A stretch of DNA of 64,000 nucleotides from Athripsodes cinereus (taxonomy: Eukaryota > Arthropoda > Insecta > Trichoptera > Leptoceridae), in the NCBI GenBank assembly GCA_947579605.1, contig OX388319.1:124001-188000 (forward strand), given 5' to 3'. Both the position numbers and the translations under genes were made by a program. The notes under the pieces were generated by a model that did no database searches, was not told where the DNA came from, and saw only the letters and a list, made by a program, of their open reading frames with translations. Shown here in pieces: positions 11,921 to 24,223 of this stretch. Numbering within the stretch: the first letter of the stretch is position 1; each line of letters starts with the position of its first letter.

Positions 11921-12579
11921 TGTCAATGTTGAGGCAGATGAATAAAACAGGTAAAATAAGGCAGGTTCAGTAAAACTATTGATGTACCACAGTAATAAAT
12001 ATACTTTTCTACCTATCCTCAACATATTATGTAATATACTATGTGACAAAATTTTATTACTTATAGAAAAACAAAATATGTACATGTTAATGTTTTAAAT
12101 ACGCTCTCTGTAATTTCAAAATTGATAATTTATGGCTTCTCTTCATGTAGGTATAGATTAATATTTTTTTTACATTTTACTAAAAATTTTCAGAATGAGG
12201 AACTGAATAAATTGTGTTCTTAATGGTTTTTAGAAAAGGTCGCCTGAAAGATGATTTGGAAATGTAGGCAAATACAAAATGAGTAAATTAAATGATAGCA
12301 GTGAATTATTCGGAATCATCGATATGAAAAATCGCCGAATAAATTATTTTTATAAGAACCGTTTGATTCATCGATTCAATTTAAAAGAGTTCACTTTTGC
12401 GAAAGATTTATGTTTAGAGATATAGGAGAGCCTGCGTGAATATAATATTATTAGGTACCTGTATAGCTACATAACTTATACCATATTTATGGATGAGGTA
12501 TATATTATCTGATGAGTAATATTCTTAATAACTTCGCTCACGCAGATGTAAAAATTCAGTTAAATGTGATGTTTAACAT
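11921..12579. other. AT-rich spacer
   Basis: Nothing recognised. Confidence 0.4.
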
Positions 12580-12725
12580 TTTTAAACTACTGGTCATATA
12601 GCAACGCTGTAAATAGAAGAATAGGATAGGTCCTCTGGCGCCATTTACATAATATTTCAATCAACGATAGATTGTCAACAGCCTCGAATATAATTATAAA
12701 GATGGTTGCTGTTAGTATGCTATGC
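12580..12725. repeat. Old dispersed repeat, partner at 53930-54060
   Basis: It shares ordered blocks with the second site: 'aaac-actggtc', 'gaat' then 'ctggcgccat' or 'aaggcgcaat', and 'ataaagatggttgctgtta' or 'ataaagatagttattata'. Family unknown. Confidence 0.35.
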
Positions 12726-15700
12726 TCAATGGTATGCTCAATAAATGTCGAACATTGTGGTTTGAAGCAGGAATTGGTGTGACTAGTGAATGTACGATGA
12801 GTAAAATGCACTTAAACCAGCCTAGACCGATTTGTAAGCATTGGAACACCTTTCCTCTTCACTCAAGACTAGTTAAGTATAATATAGATAACGTTATTAT
12901 CTTTTAAAATCTAGGGGCTTTTCTCATTAAGACATAAATCTTTTCTCATAAATTCAATCCATTTTTAAATACATTATTTTTATTGATGTTCGTAAGTTCT
13001 TAATATAACTTACTGAAATATTTTGTCCCTGAAAAATAGAGTGGCGCTGTTAAGTTAAGCTGAACAGACAAATGTCCCTCAAAATGTGGTCGTGCAATTC
13101 AGACTATTTCTGTGGTTCGTTCACTAAAAGTTTCTTTATGCACCTGCACTACCTACCTACTGCTATATTATTTTTACCTGGAGAATATTGAAGAGCTCAT
13201 CCGTGGGGAAGATTTAAACTAGCAATTTTTTACCCACATAATATATAGATTGTACCTATACCTACCTATGTATGTTGGAGAACATAGTCACCATCATCAT
13301 CATTTCCGTTGGCCCCCAATTCTGTGGATCGTGACCATCATACTCTGTGTGGCCTCCTTAAAATATATTAGTTAAGTATATTACCTTTAATATTCACTCT
13401 CTCTATTAAGGCAATATGAACACTTATTGTATGTATGTATGTATGTATATATGTATATATGTGTATATTATGAAGTTTAGGTTTGACAATAAATCGTACA
13501 TTATTAGGTATTTTACTTTGAATTGATTAATGTCTGAAAATATATTCCACACGATCATATAAATGACTTCTACTTGTATTCCCCACTGGCTGGCTGTCTA
13601 TATATAGCTACTGTCTCTGTATATTTATGTGAGGGTGTTAGTAGTGGTAGTAGTACTAGATAGGTACCTACCTACCTACCCATCCAGTAGGCTGAACTGG
13701 CTGCCGTCATGTATCATTGTTAATAGTGTCTAATATATTATCACCACAAGTGTGAGACTCCTTCACTTCTCTATACAATCTTACATACCTACATACTATA
13801 CAATCTTACATACCAACAACATCTTCATCTTGTTTAATCATCAAAACCTTATCCCTTCTATCTCCCACTACCCCTCGCCACCGCTCATACACATACAACT
13901 CATTATCCGCCCTAACGCACACTACATACCACAATGCATACCTAAATTCATTACAATAATAATATAATATATAGGCATGTACAGACTACAGATATTATGT
14001 CACATGATGTTTTGATGTCTCGTAAACTAATTACACGTGTAATTAGACTTTCCTCCGCAGGAAATTGCATTTACACGTCTCATTGTCTACCCCACAGATA
14101 CCTACATTACATCACTAATACACCTACGTACTAATATATATATATATATATATATACCTATACGTGCGTGATATTTGTATTGTGATTAGGTAGGTACAGT
14201 TGGCATGTTGTATTAAATATCTCTTGTACGTTTTATTATAGCGATACAGTGTGAAGTTTTAGTTTCGATTCTGATCAAAATTAAAGTTCAAATTCTCAAA
14301 AGAGAAAAATATCCAGTAAAATTAAATACATACGAAATAGAATAATATCATAAATTCAACAATAATGTTTGCCATTTATTCTGGCAGATAGATCCTATAC
14401 TAAGTCCCATAAAACTTTCTATATCCAAGTAAACAAACCAGTAAAACGATAAGAGAGAATGAAAAGACAGTAACTCCTTCATAAACTTATGTATGTACCT
14501 ATTATGTTAATAATCATATTGAAATTAACGAAATCGAGTCTTACTAGAAACAAGCACCTACATACATACATACATACATACATAGTTACATCAATGGGTT
14601 TCTTTCATTACTCATATAGCATGTATGTATGTAAGGTGCCTACTTTATGTGAAATATAAATATTATTGGAATGTATCCGTCACAAACAATATATCTGAAA
14701 TATAACATTAAGATTCACAGTTCACTCAGTAGTTACACTGCCATACCTGAGGATCTCAAAAATAGAAAATTACAAAAACGTGAACATCGTGGAATATATT
14801 TCTAAGTCGGGACATCTGACGACGCGACGGGAGGAATGGGAGGAGGTAGGAATTTCCCGTGTTAATCAAATTACCATATCGTGAAAACTGAAACTAAAAA
14901 AGGTTCTGATAGTTGTAACAATAAAAACTTGCTACGCTGCTGCTCGTCCCCTCCCCTCCCCCTTGAAAAAATCTCAGTAGATACGCCTATGAGAGGTTAC
15001 CTCTTCTTACTTCATCATGCAGTTTGTTGTTTATATTAGAAGTGCCATATATATAACTTACAACTTTCCATTTCACTTGAGATTACTGTGAAAAATGTCA
15101 ACAATTGTGAATGGACGCCACATACCTAAGTACTATGTAGGTATAGTGTCATTGTATTGTATCTAATATAATAAATGTAGGTATGTATGTATGTTGGATT
15201 GTTCCCAAGGGAGATTATAGGAATGTATGTAGGACACATATAACACAGTATAATACAGTAGGGATATAAAATCTGAGACATAAATCAAAAAGCAAACATT
15301 TCATCCTGTGTACCTACATTCAGTTGAGTGTTGAGAGAGGAGTGCTGAGTATGGACATCACCTACATCAGATTGTATCTGATGCAAAATATTTACATGTA
15401 CCTACTACATACTATATAAAGTATAAAACGTTACGCAGTATTGTACTAAATGTATCAATACCTAGTTACAGTGGGTAGCTACTATAATGTACAGGTAGGT
15501 AGGTAGGTAGGTTAATACAAACATTATGAAGAGAAATATTTTCAAAAGATTATAGTGTAACTATGTTGTACTATGTAGGTATGAATATACATAAGGAATG
15601 AGAGAGACTTTACTTCGGGAATATCAGCTGTATTTGGGATAATATGGTTTCATTCATCAAACCAGAGACTAGAGACTATACCATCAGTCACACTACTATG

Positions 15701-16024
15701 TATGTATGTATGTATGTGTGTACCATGTATTCACATCTAATGTATTGTATCTAAGTATCTACCTAGTCAATAATATTTATATTTATCCTTCCACCCTTTT
15801 ATATGTGATATTTATATCGTTATGGTGTTAAAATTACGTTCATTCGTTCATTTACGTACTAATCAACATTCCTTTCAAGAACATTTAAAAAATCGAGATT
15901 ACTTCAATTCCGAAAAATAACAATAGCAATAGCAGGTATTTTGTTCTACTAAACTTTGTTCTAAAGTTTTGGTTGGGGTCATCGTGGTCACGATCATCAG
16001 CATTGAGGGACCGACTTGGAAGAA
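12726..16024. other. Long AT-rich desert with microsatellites
   Basis: No gene recognised. It contains a TATG run (13430-13460), a (TA)n run at 14134-14156, CATA/ATGT runs near 14562-14584 and 15696-15716, and a TAGG run near 15495-15510. At 14027-14046 there is a perfect palindrome, TAATTA-CACGTG-TAATTA with one flanking base each side. Confidence 0.4.
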
Positions 16025-16038
16025 GATGAAGAATATAC

Positions 16039-16290
16039 TATACTACTATACTATACCATCACGGCATATCCCACAAGTGGGGTAGCCAGCAGATCAGCTG
16101 CACGTAAGATTCATGCAAACTGTCCTCTTCGTGCCAATATAAAATCAAGACATTCAGGATGGGTGGCAAGCCTCATCGCTGAATTTAAGATGTAAAACGT
16201 CTTATTTTTTTCGAACACCTGCCTTTTACAGGACACTCGAAAACTTACACAGTAGAGTGGGAGACCAATTCTTTACCGGGTGCTCCACGG
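16039..16290 (-). mobile_element. SINE-like family, best full-length copy with 14-bp duplication
   Basis: Flanked by 'gatgaagaatatac' at 16025-16038 and 16291-16304. Read on the minus strand it starts 'ccgtggagcacccggtaaag', runs through 'gagtgtcctgtaaaaggcag', 'gccacccatcctgaatgtct' and 'ccccacttgtgggatatgcc', and ends 'gtgatggta' plus a TAGTA-type tail. Copies at 25938, 30797 and 49363 begin at about the same point, so this looks like a true 5' end. I see no clear RNA polymerase III A and B boxes. The end resembles the end of the RTE-like RT copy at 60675-60730, suggesting it is mobilised by that LINE or derives from its 3' end. A broken open frame (FATHPECL..ARRGQF) survives in copies at 1175-1417 and 25941-26171. 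Confidence 0.85.
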
Positions 16291-16329
16291 GATGAAGAAT
16301 ATACAAACTAAAATGAAATATAATAAAGA

Positions 16330-16431
16330 GTCAACCCACTGGTGCATTTATTAATTTACATTTGCCTGATGATGAGAACGGAAGCTTTCGAAAGCTGCCT
16401 CGTAAATTAATAAAGTCAACAGTGGATTAAC
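16330..16431 (+). repeat. Hairpin repeat with a hammerhead-like apex
   Basis: A ~30-bp imperfect stem, with 13 perfect pairs 'tttattaatttac' at 16347-16359 and 'gtaaattaataaa' at 16402-16414, encloses 'cctgatgatgagaacggaag' then 'ctttcgaaagc'. The apex is shared with a second hairpin (50200-50335, minus). CTGATGA, a small hairpin and GAAA occur in the order of a hammerhead ribozyme core, but with an extra base after CTGATGA, so activity is unproven. Confidence 0.5.
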
Positions 16432-18420
16432 TACACATTTTGTTTCAGTTTCATTTCTTATTATAATGAACTCTCACCAAAAACCGTCGGTGGGTAAATT
16501 AAACTTTTTATCTGTATTTCAGTTTAATCGATGAACTATTATGACTCAATTGATTGATTGATGAACTTTTGGTTTGAAATATTTTATATATGAAAAATTT
16601 CGGGCAATATTTTGTTGACGAGGAAAAATAAAATGGAATATTTCATTTTGTATTATTAGTAAATATATCTTTATAAAATAATAATAGTATTGAATAATAT
16701 AGATATCAGATGTTCTGTTATCTATTTATGTAGGTACACATAGGTAGATAGGTAGGTATATTGTGTTTGTATTGTAAGTTAAATGTAAATATTATAATAG
16801 TCACCAACAACAAGACAATACAAAGTAACAAATCATAAGGAAACATCAGACAAATGAACAGGTAGGTACCTCTACCTACCTACTTATTACATTCCGCATA
16901 CCGGAACTATTATATTGACACAATGTTTGTTTATCCACAACAATATCAGCTATTCTAACTACTAAATATAAATATACCCATACATACCTATCTAGGTATA
17001 ATACACATTTATGTACACGGCGTTAGAGATAATCCGGTTCGTAATCCGTATTAAATATATATTTTCAATCAAAGTGAACAATCAAAAACGCATGAAATGA
17101 AATTGTAAAATAATAATTGGACAGATTGTGAAACGCAAATAAGAGTTTTCATTTTATTAATATTAAAAAGAAATCGTAATATTTATTTAAAAAAACAGAT
17201 GATAATAATTGGGATAAAGGCGGCTGTGTTTTTAATTTACCATGTTTGTGTTTCCAAACATTATTCCGGATAATCGAGAGTACACTCTACATACATACAT
17301 ATACATTATACATACATACATAATACGTTACGCATAACTATACATACATAAATATAGATAGATAGGTATATAAAATAAACACGGTGTCCTATATCCCCGA
17401 GCTTTGCATAGATAATGTTGTGATTTTGAGTATAGGACAATGTAGTAAAGTACCTACCTACTATAGACACCTTCCCAACACCCTCTATGCTCTCCTCTGT
17501 AGTGTGTAGGGTAACCACCACGGCCACCGCCCCCTAGTGGCTGACCACACCGTGTCTTTGTGGGAGGCTGGTGTGTATGATGTGGTTCATACTAACAGTA
17601 CCTACCTATGTAAGTACTAAGCCTCCCTTATCTTTCTCTGTACCTATGTACCTACATACCAACTGATGTTGTGAGCTAATTGATATAATATGCCTCTTGA
17701 TAAAACCCTAAGCTGGCTGGCTGGTACTCGTATTGAAACTCATCAGTTGAAGTTGTATATATCAACGAGCCCAACTTTTGATGAATATTTTGAATAACAA
17801 TAATCATTTATAAATTCAAATCAAATAATTTCAGGTTTATGTGTCTCTCGCGATAAAAAAATACAGAGACTCATATAATACATATTATATTATGTGTATG
17901 TGTCATTTATTGTGTTGGTGTACAAGTAGTAGAATTCTATAATTGGCTAAAAAAAAGACATCAGTCGGCCCAATTACAGTTGCATACTGTAAATTGCAAT
18001 GCCGGCTGATGAAATATACCTAGATGCCGTATTGAATAAATGAAAAAAATAAGTTTTTTCTTCTGCTGTAATTTTAGAACGACAGAGACGTCTTTCGGCA
18101 TCATAGTTGACAATGACGTCTATCTCGTTTAAAAATCAATAGAAGAAAATGAAAACACTGTCTTATTTTTAATTTTTCTAAAATCAAATGTCTTTCTAGA
18201 AATCTAGAGCATCAATAATATATTATAATAAAATTTTATTGACTGAACAACTAATATAATATTTACACAGAATCCACATAATAAAAAAATAGATTTCTGT
18301 CAAATGGCGGGTTTATTGTCATGCAGAGCAACGTCTTCCAGCCAACCACAAATATCCAGTATGTGAATGTTTCATATACGCTATTATGGATTCCTATATT
18401 TTCGATGAAAGTACATAAAA
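16432..18420. other. AT-rich spacer with a GC island at 17440-17590
   Basis: No gene recognised. The GC-richer island contains a CTCF-like match at 17528-17543. An ACAT/TATG run lies at 17290-17330. Confidence 0.4.
17528..17543. promoter_or_regulatory. CTCF-like motif
   Basis: 'cgccccctagtggctg' fits the CTCF consensus GCCMYCTRSTGG in the forward direction at every core position. A single match in 64 kb may be chance. Its place in a GC-richer island is mildly supportive. Confidence 0.3.
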
Positions 18421-18749
18421 TTGTTATAAAAATTCAAAAATCTATTATAATAAATACTTGTATTATTGTAAGATAATTTTTGAACACAGACATTTCAGGC
18501 ACAATGCTGGTATTTTGAACCCGCATTTTGAACCTAATCCTTTGATATCCTGTATATCTTGATAGGTGAATTTTTCTATGTGGCCTTTGGTGTTATCGGA
18601 CCGGTTATGTGGAATCGCCTACCGGTGCTACTGAGAGATAGTCAGACAGTCACTAGCTTCAGAAGCAAATTAAAAACTGAACTCTTCACTAGCGCCTTGA
18701 GACGATCTAGGGACTGTTAAACGCCGTCAAAAATAAAATATATTTATCC

Positions 18750-18781
<32 letters not shown>

Positions 18782-19149
18782 TTGTAGGAATTACCTATAT
18801 ATCAAATAATAATAAGCACCCTATCAATATAATACACATAATATTGTAATGTTGTAGGCTTCTCTATATTGGTCTTATTTTTATTAACGCGGCGGCAGAA
18901 TTGCCATCCACACTTCTCAGCATTATACAACCAGATTAGTCTCCATATGATCAGTCATGGTCACACAAAAACTTAACAATCTAATGCCAGGAAAAATTCA
19001 CCTATCAAGATAATACAGGATATTAAAGGATTAGGCTCAAAACGCGGGTTCAAAATACCAGCATTGTGCCTGAAATATCTGTGTTCAAAAATTTGCTTAC
19101 AATATTACAAGTGTTTATTATAATAGATTTTTGAATTTTTATATACAAA
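18421..19149. mobile_element. Element with ~158-bp inverted arms
   Basis: Arms 18421-18577 and 18990-19149 are near-identical reverse complements. They share 'aaaaattcaaaaatctatta' at the outside and 'cttgataggtgaatttttc' at the inside. The centre contains a LINE fragment and an ATC microsatellite. It is probably a long-TIR non-autonomous element or foldback. No flanking duplication was recognised. Confidence 0.7.
18578..18783 (+). pseudogene. Jockey/CR1-like RT C-terminal fragment with (ATC)n tail
   Basis: The frame before the stop at 18718-18720 reads GPVMWNRLPVLLRDSQTVTS then FRSKLKTELFTSALRRSRDC. This is the canonical C-terminal WNxLP...SFRxxLK...LF pattern of Jockey/CR1/I-group reverse transcriptases. 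It is followed by 'acgccgtcaaaaataaaat' and an ATC microsatellite tail (18753-18783). It lies between the two inverted arms at 18421 and 19149, so it either inserted into that element or was captured by it. Only about 46 codons remain. Confidence 0.75.
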
Positions 19150-19185
19150 TTAATCGGTAAATCTACATACATACATACATACCAT

Positions 19186-20025
19186 CACGCCGCTTCCCTC
19201 GCGGGTAGGCAAAAAGGATCGAGCGCCACTTCCTTCTATCCTTTCATACATCTTTCGCTTCCGTCACTGTCATACAATTCCTCATGCATGCTCTCCTGTT
19301 CAATGTGCTCAACACGTGACCGTCCTGCAGGATTTGATATAAATGATCTTGCCATTTAATCCTCGGACGTCCACGTCTCCGAGCACCATTCCTCTCAGCC
19401 AAATATATCTTCTTAGTCATCCTGTCCTCATTCATTCTTTCCATTCCAAACCATCTTAACTTATTTACATTCATCCTTGTTATTACACCAACTTTCATTC
19501 CACATTCCTTTCGTATATCACTGTTACGCACACGATCTCTCAGACTTTTACCACACATCCTTCTCAACGATCTCATTTCCACTGCATTTATGCCACTTTC
19601 ATCCTTCTTTAACCATGTCCACGTCTCACTTGCATACATAAGTGTTGGCACTAAGATAGCAGAGTGCACCAACCTTTTAGCTGTGGTAGATATGTTTCTA
19701 TTTGCAATTATTTGTCGGATTGCACCATTTACCTTATTGCCAGCAACTTTTCTCCTTTCAATATCGCTTTCACACTTCCCATCTCTCGTGAACAAACTAC
19801 CTAAGTACACACATTCATCAACTTGCTCTAGCATTTCGTTGTCAATCATTACCTGGCATACTGTTCTCTCACTTCCTCTTTCAAACACCATAATTTTTGT
19901 CTTTTTTGCATTCATTCTTAATCCATTAATCGCACAATTTTCATACACACACGTCATCAAATCTAATTTTAGTAAATTATTTTTTAAAGATTTCGGAGTT
20001 ACCCCTGTAGCTGACAGCTGACATG
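19186..20025 (-). pseudogene. RTE-like non-LTR RT, C-terminal half
   Basis: The open frame 19244-19960 (238 residues from the first Met) matches the element at 59007-60730 from just after the catalytic YADD region onward. Shared blocks include VYENCAINGLRMNAKKTKIM, VDECVYLGSLFTRDGK, ILVPTLMYASETWTWLKK, ESGINAVEMRSLRRM, DRVRNSDIRKECG, NKLRWFGMERMNEDRM and the basic RRRGRPRIKWQ. The reading continues upstream without a stop to about 20020 but loses similarity there, marking 5' truncation. There is no YADD, so no catalytic activity. The final segment after 19244 is in a shifted frame. It ends in a TATG tail at the low-coordinate side. Its closest relative in the window is the fragment at 1-322. 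Confidence 0.88.
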
Positions 20026-21369
20026 ACTTAAGGTATTATATAAACGGACCTAGAATGCCAAATATTTTTTAATTTTTTAAGCTGGGGTTTTGTTAATATT
20101 ATTATTATTATCCTAGACTTGTGGCAAAGACACGCGTTATTATAATTAGCCTACATACATAATAATAATAAAGTACCTACATCTACATACATAATGTGGT
20201 TTGGGATCAAAAGTGGACAAATGCAAAAATAGATTTTTTACGTAGAAATATTTTGTGTGCAATTTCTTAAAAAGAACACTTTCCTAAACAGTCTAATCCT
20301 CTAAAATTTGTATGAAATTTAGGAAAGAAATTCGAAGTTTCTATTGAAAAGAAGAAAATTCAGTTAGATTTTGGGCTCCACTGACATTTTACTGCAAATA
20401 TGTAGATATTTCCGATTTTGATCCCAAGCCACTCATCTGTTATAGGTAGGTAGGTAGGTACCAATAACAAAAGGGATTGGGGGAGGGAGAGGGGGTGGGG
20501 GGTGCTAGGAGTTTATTGCAAATGACGGAGACAAAACGTTTATTTTAATTTGGCTTTCATATTCCATTCATTATTCGCACAATAAACAATCTCGGTACAT
20601 TGTAACACACCGTATAGTGAGTGCTACATACAATACATACATACTTATTATAATTATACACCTACCTAGTTACATCTGCCATCACATTATACAGCTGTTT
20701 ATGTATGTATAGAGAGTAGGTTCTATATTATGCCTAATACTATTATAAGGTATCTGTCTGTGTGTGTATGTGTGTGTGTGTGTGTAGTTAGGTTGGCTGG
20801 TAATCCTTTCGTATGGCAGAGGCATTGTTTCATTTTGAAAGGCCTGAAATAATTATTTGCAACGCCCATTCTTATTATGAAAACCTACGGATATATTTAC
20901 TTTATAAACTATACACCTACTAACCTACCTACCAACATTTATATATAGTATAGTATAATAGCATACAACTGAGGGATATTAATATTATGTAAGGTAACAC
21001 TATTAGGTATTATACTAATATTGGTTTCACACAATTCACATGCTGTGTAAACTTTCAATATAATATTTGTGTGGAGATAGTCTTTGTAGAAAGTTTACAA
21101 ACTTCGTTATATTAAGACAATGAGTTATTAGAATAATTTCATAAATTCAGAATATTAAAATTTGAACTAAGTATTTACTATGGTTGTGTTTTGTATGAGT
21201 ACCAAGTACCTACTTACCAGAATTTATTTAAAAAGAAAAATCAATATTTTGAAGACAGAATAAGTTTAGAAAATATTTCTCTGAAAATAAAATGAGACAT
21301 CTCTGAAATCATTATTAATTTTTTGAATATATTCCACGCTCTATAACATTCAACAACATTCAGGATTAA
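20026..21369. other. AT-rich spacer
   Basis: No gene recognised. It includes a TAGG run running into ggtacc (20444-20462), a G-rich purine tract (20473-20503) and a (TG)n run near 20760-20785. Confidence 0.4.
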
Positions 21370-21523
21370 TTTTTTTTTTTTTTTAAGGGTTGCACCCTCC
21401 CTCACCCATGAATGTTACAGGAATGGCAGTTCCTATGTCATCCATACTCTTCAAGCAAATTCTTTCTAAGGAAGGGCTCAAGGTTCGCCTGAAGGACTCC
21501 CCCTGACAAAACCCTTCCTGAAA
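21370..21523 (-). mobile_element. Retroposed ~150-bp repeat with poly(A) tail
   Basis: Near-identical to 26736-26882. On the minus strand it begins near 'ttcaggaagggttttgtcag', runs through 'ggcgaaccttgagcccttcc' and ends '...gggtgcaaccctta' plus a run of about 15 A. The poly(A) tail and the nested second copy mark it as a retroposed SINE or LINE 3' fragment. No A/B boxes recognised. Confidence 0.8.
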
Positions 21524-23919
21524 TTAAATACAACCGTTAATGTCCACCGACTCTCTATTTTACAATATGACTTAGAATTAGCTTACAGTTACGTATTATC
21601 TACGTACTAGTTGTTTGCTTAGACTAATACAAAGGATGAAGACTAGACACTTGGAAATTTTAAAATAAATACATTTTTCATAGCCTTCGGGTTTCTACAA
21701 ACAAATAAATATTTCACGACGTAGTGGGTGTTCACTCGGTTTCTGAAATCATAAAAAAAAAGAAATTTTAAGTCAATGTACACGAAAAAAAATGTTAAAA
21801 TATTATTGTCCAAGCATAGATTATACATATGTGCTTTAGTTTTGGACCGGCTGCCCTAAGCAGTTGTTCTAAAGCTCACCTCCTGTTATAGGAGAAAAGG
21901 ACGTCACATTCAGGATTAATGTATATAATAATAATAATTGTCCACATATCTTCACTATTCAAGTGAGAAGTGTGTAGGTACTTATATTTATTATTAGTCC
22001 CATTAGCCGCATTACCCTGAATTTCTTCTTCTGAAATTAATTTTAAACAATTAATCAAATATTATCATTAATTTCACTTTCTAGGACGCTTAACTATGTA
22101 ACAGTTTATTTATTTTTATTTATTAATTAAGGAATTTCATTTATGCTTATGATTTTACTTAGATGCTTGATTGATGTTACATACTCGTATATACCTATTC
22201 AGTCACTCAATTTCAATAATTGTATTGTTCTTATATTTTTATTATTACATACACAAATTAATAGCGATATTAACTTTATATTCTAACAATAAGGTATAAA
22301 CTTACATTGCATAATATTCTTAAAAGGTAGACAAGTATATTTTTGTATTATATAAACTTATATGTGTTTACATAGTGGTTATCCATATTAGATATTACTC
22401 TCACATGCAAGCCTCGGGTAATTTCACATACATAGATAGGTAGGTGCGTATATTTATTCAGAATAAGAATACAGAGAACAATATTACTACTCAGCCTATT
22501 CCTAGAAATCTTAAATTCTACCCAAATAATAAAAAGGAAAACCTTTATCCGCGATAATATATATTATCTAGGTACTTAGGTACTTTAGTAGTGAGTGGCT
22601 ATACAATATAATATGTAGGTAGGTAAGTATAGGTAGCATATGAGAGAGAGTAAATAGTTAGTGACTTTATTTATGTGTTGTGTACTATGTGTGTGTGTGT
22701 GTGTTTGTGTGTGTGTGTAGTACTATTAGTATGTAGGTAGGTACTGTGGAGTATTGTGCGAGCAGTCACGATTGCCTCAGCCTCTCTGTGTGGAATTCTT
22801 TAGAAGTGTTTTTTATGTTACCCTTTTAGTTGTTGTTGCGGGCTACGGATTAAGTATTAAGGTGAATGGTGTCTCTATACTCCACTCTACTACACTTACC
22901 TTCACTCCACTCCATATAGCATTACAATACAATACAATGTGTCGGTACACCACGGGTGGGTGGTGGTGGCACTCAATGCGTGGGACCAAAACTGTTTGTT
23001 GCCAAATAAATTTACCTTTATAGCTGCGGCTTTATATTATGTCCTTAAGATGCCACCCCACGTCGCCTCGCCTCACTGTCACACTCAATAGGGATGACGA
23101 CTGTTCAACTCAAGTCTTTTGTAAACAATTTTCAAAATAAATATACACAAGTGTTTACAAAAGCAGTCATATTTTTTCTTCCAAAACATTCTTGAGAATA
23201 GAGGAAGGAAATAGCGTCATTTCTACTCTGAGACATTGTTTTTAAAGTATTTTTTAAACTTTAATATTTCAGCGATAGAAAAAATGGGCTAAGAAAAAAG
23301 ATGTTACAAGTGTCAGAAATAATTCAATTTTCTCAAAACCTATCCTACAATCATTACATTTCTTAAGGCTATAGGTACCTATAACTAATAATTAATAAAT
23401 TTCAACTGATCTTTTTGAAGTAGCCATTTACTCAAAAGGTATAATAATTATAGTGGATCAAAGATCTCGAAACATAACCACCCTGGAATATGGAGTAGGT
23501 ATATAGATACCTGACATTGACCACATATGACGTAAGTGAAATAGATAGATAGTATTTTATAATATAATATGTAGCAGCTCTCCTCCTCCTGCCCCACTAG
23601 GGACTGGGTGTGCCTGCTTACTGCCTTTACTCCTAATGTCCTGTAGTTTGTCTTTCACATTCTTCATTCGCTCTCCCAGTGGCAGTGATGTGGAATCATT
23701 TATTACCGACACTATAAAATGCAATACGACCTCAACATAATACATATATTTACCACATTTCATATAAAACCTTCTCACATACAATATTTTGTATTTTTTT
23801 TCATTAGTACAAGTGTACGAGATTTATTCCAATGTGTTTTTGTACTCAGATAACCCTGGTATGACACATAAATAGGTACTTTGGTTAAATTATTTTATTT
23901 TATAAAAGATATTTAAATT
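21524..23919. other. Spacer with two GC-richer islands
   Basis: No gene recognised. It holds a (GT)n microsatellite at 22688-22718 and GC-richer islands at 22745-23085 and 23575-23700. The latter is open on the minus strand (23557-23784, with LPLGERMKNVKDKLQDIRSK), but no family is recognised. Confidence 0.35.
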
Positions 23920-24211
23920 TGATATGATTTTTTAGATTATTATGTAATAATTGTTATTTTTTGAGCTTTTTATTTGCTACCGCGGTTTCGGTGGAGCGTC
24001 CACCATTAACGAGCGTTAATCTAAAACTTTAGTTTAGTTTTAGTTTAGTTTAGTTTAGTTTTAGATTAACGCTCGTTAATGGTGGACGCTCCACCGAAAC
24101 CGCGGTAGCAAATAAAAAGCTCAAAAAATAACAATTATTACATAATAATCTAAAAAATCATATCATGTCTAGAAATTGTTATATTGTGAATGCCGAAAAC
24201 ATAAGCAAAGT
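23920..24211. mobile_element. Near-perfect hairpin (109-bp arms) bounded by 12-bp direct repeats
   Basis: Arms 23920-24028 and 24057-24165 are complementary with no mismatch that I could see. They enclose a ~28-base TTTAG-repeat loop. The arms are GC-rich at the centre ('ctaccgcggtttcggtggag'). 'gatatttaaatt' occurs exactly before the left arm (23908-23919) and again at 24212-24223. This would make a 292-bp insertion consisting of the hairpin plus 46 bases. Perfect arms imply recent origin. Confidence 0.75.
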
Positions 24212-24223
24212 GATATTTAAATT

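Noticed and set aside
13752..13967. 71-residue plus-strand frame, Ile/His/Pro-rich
   Set aside because: Made of CATA-type simple sequence; no support.
19590..20021. 143-residue plus-strand frame
   Set aside because: Shadow of the minus-strand RT remnant at 19186-20025.
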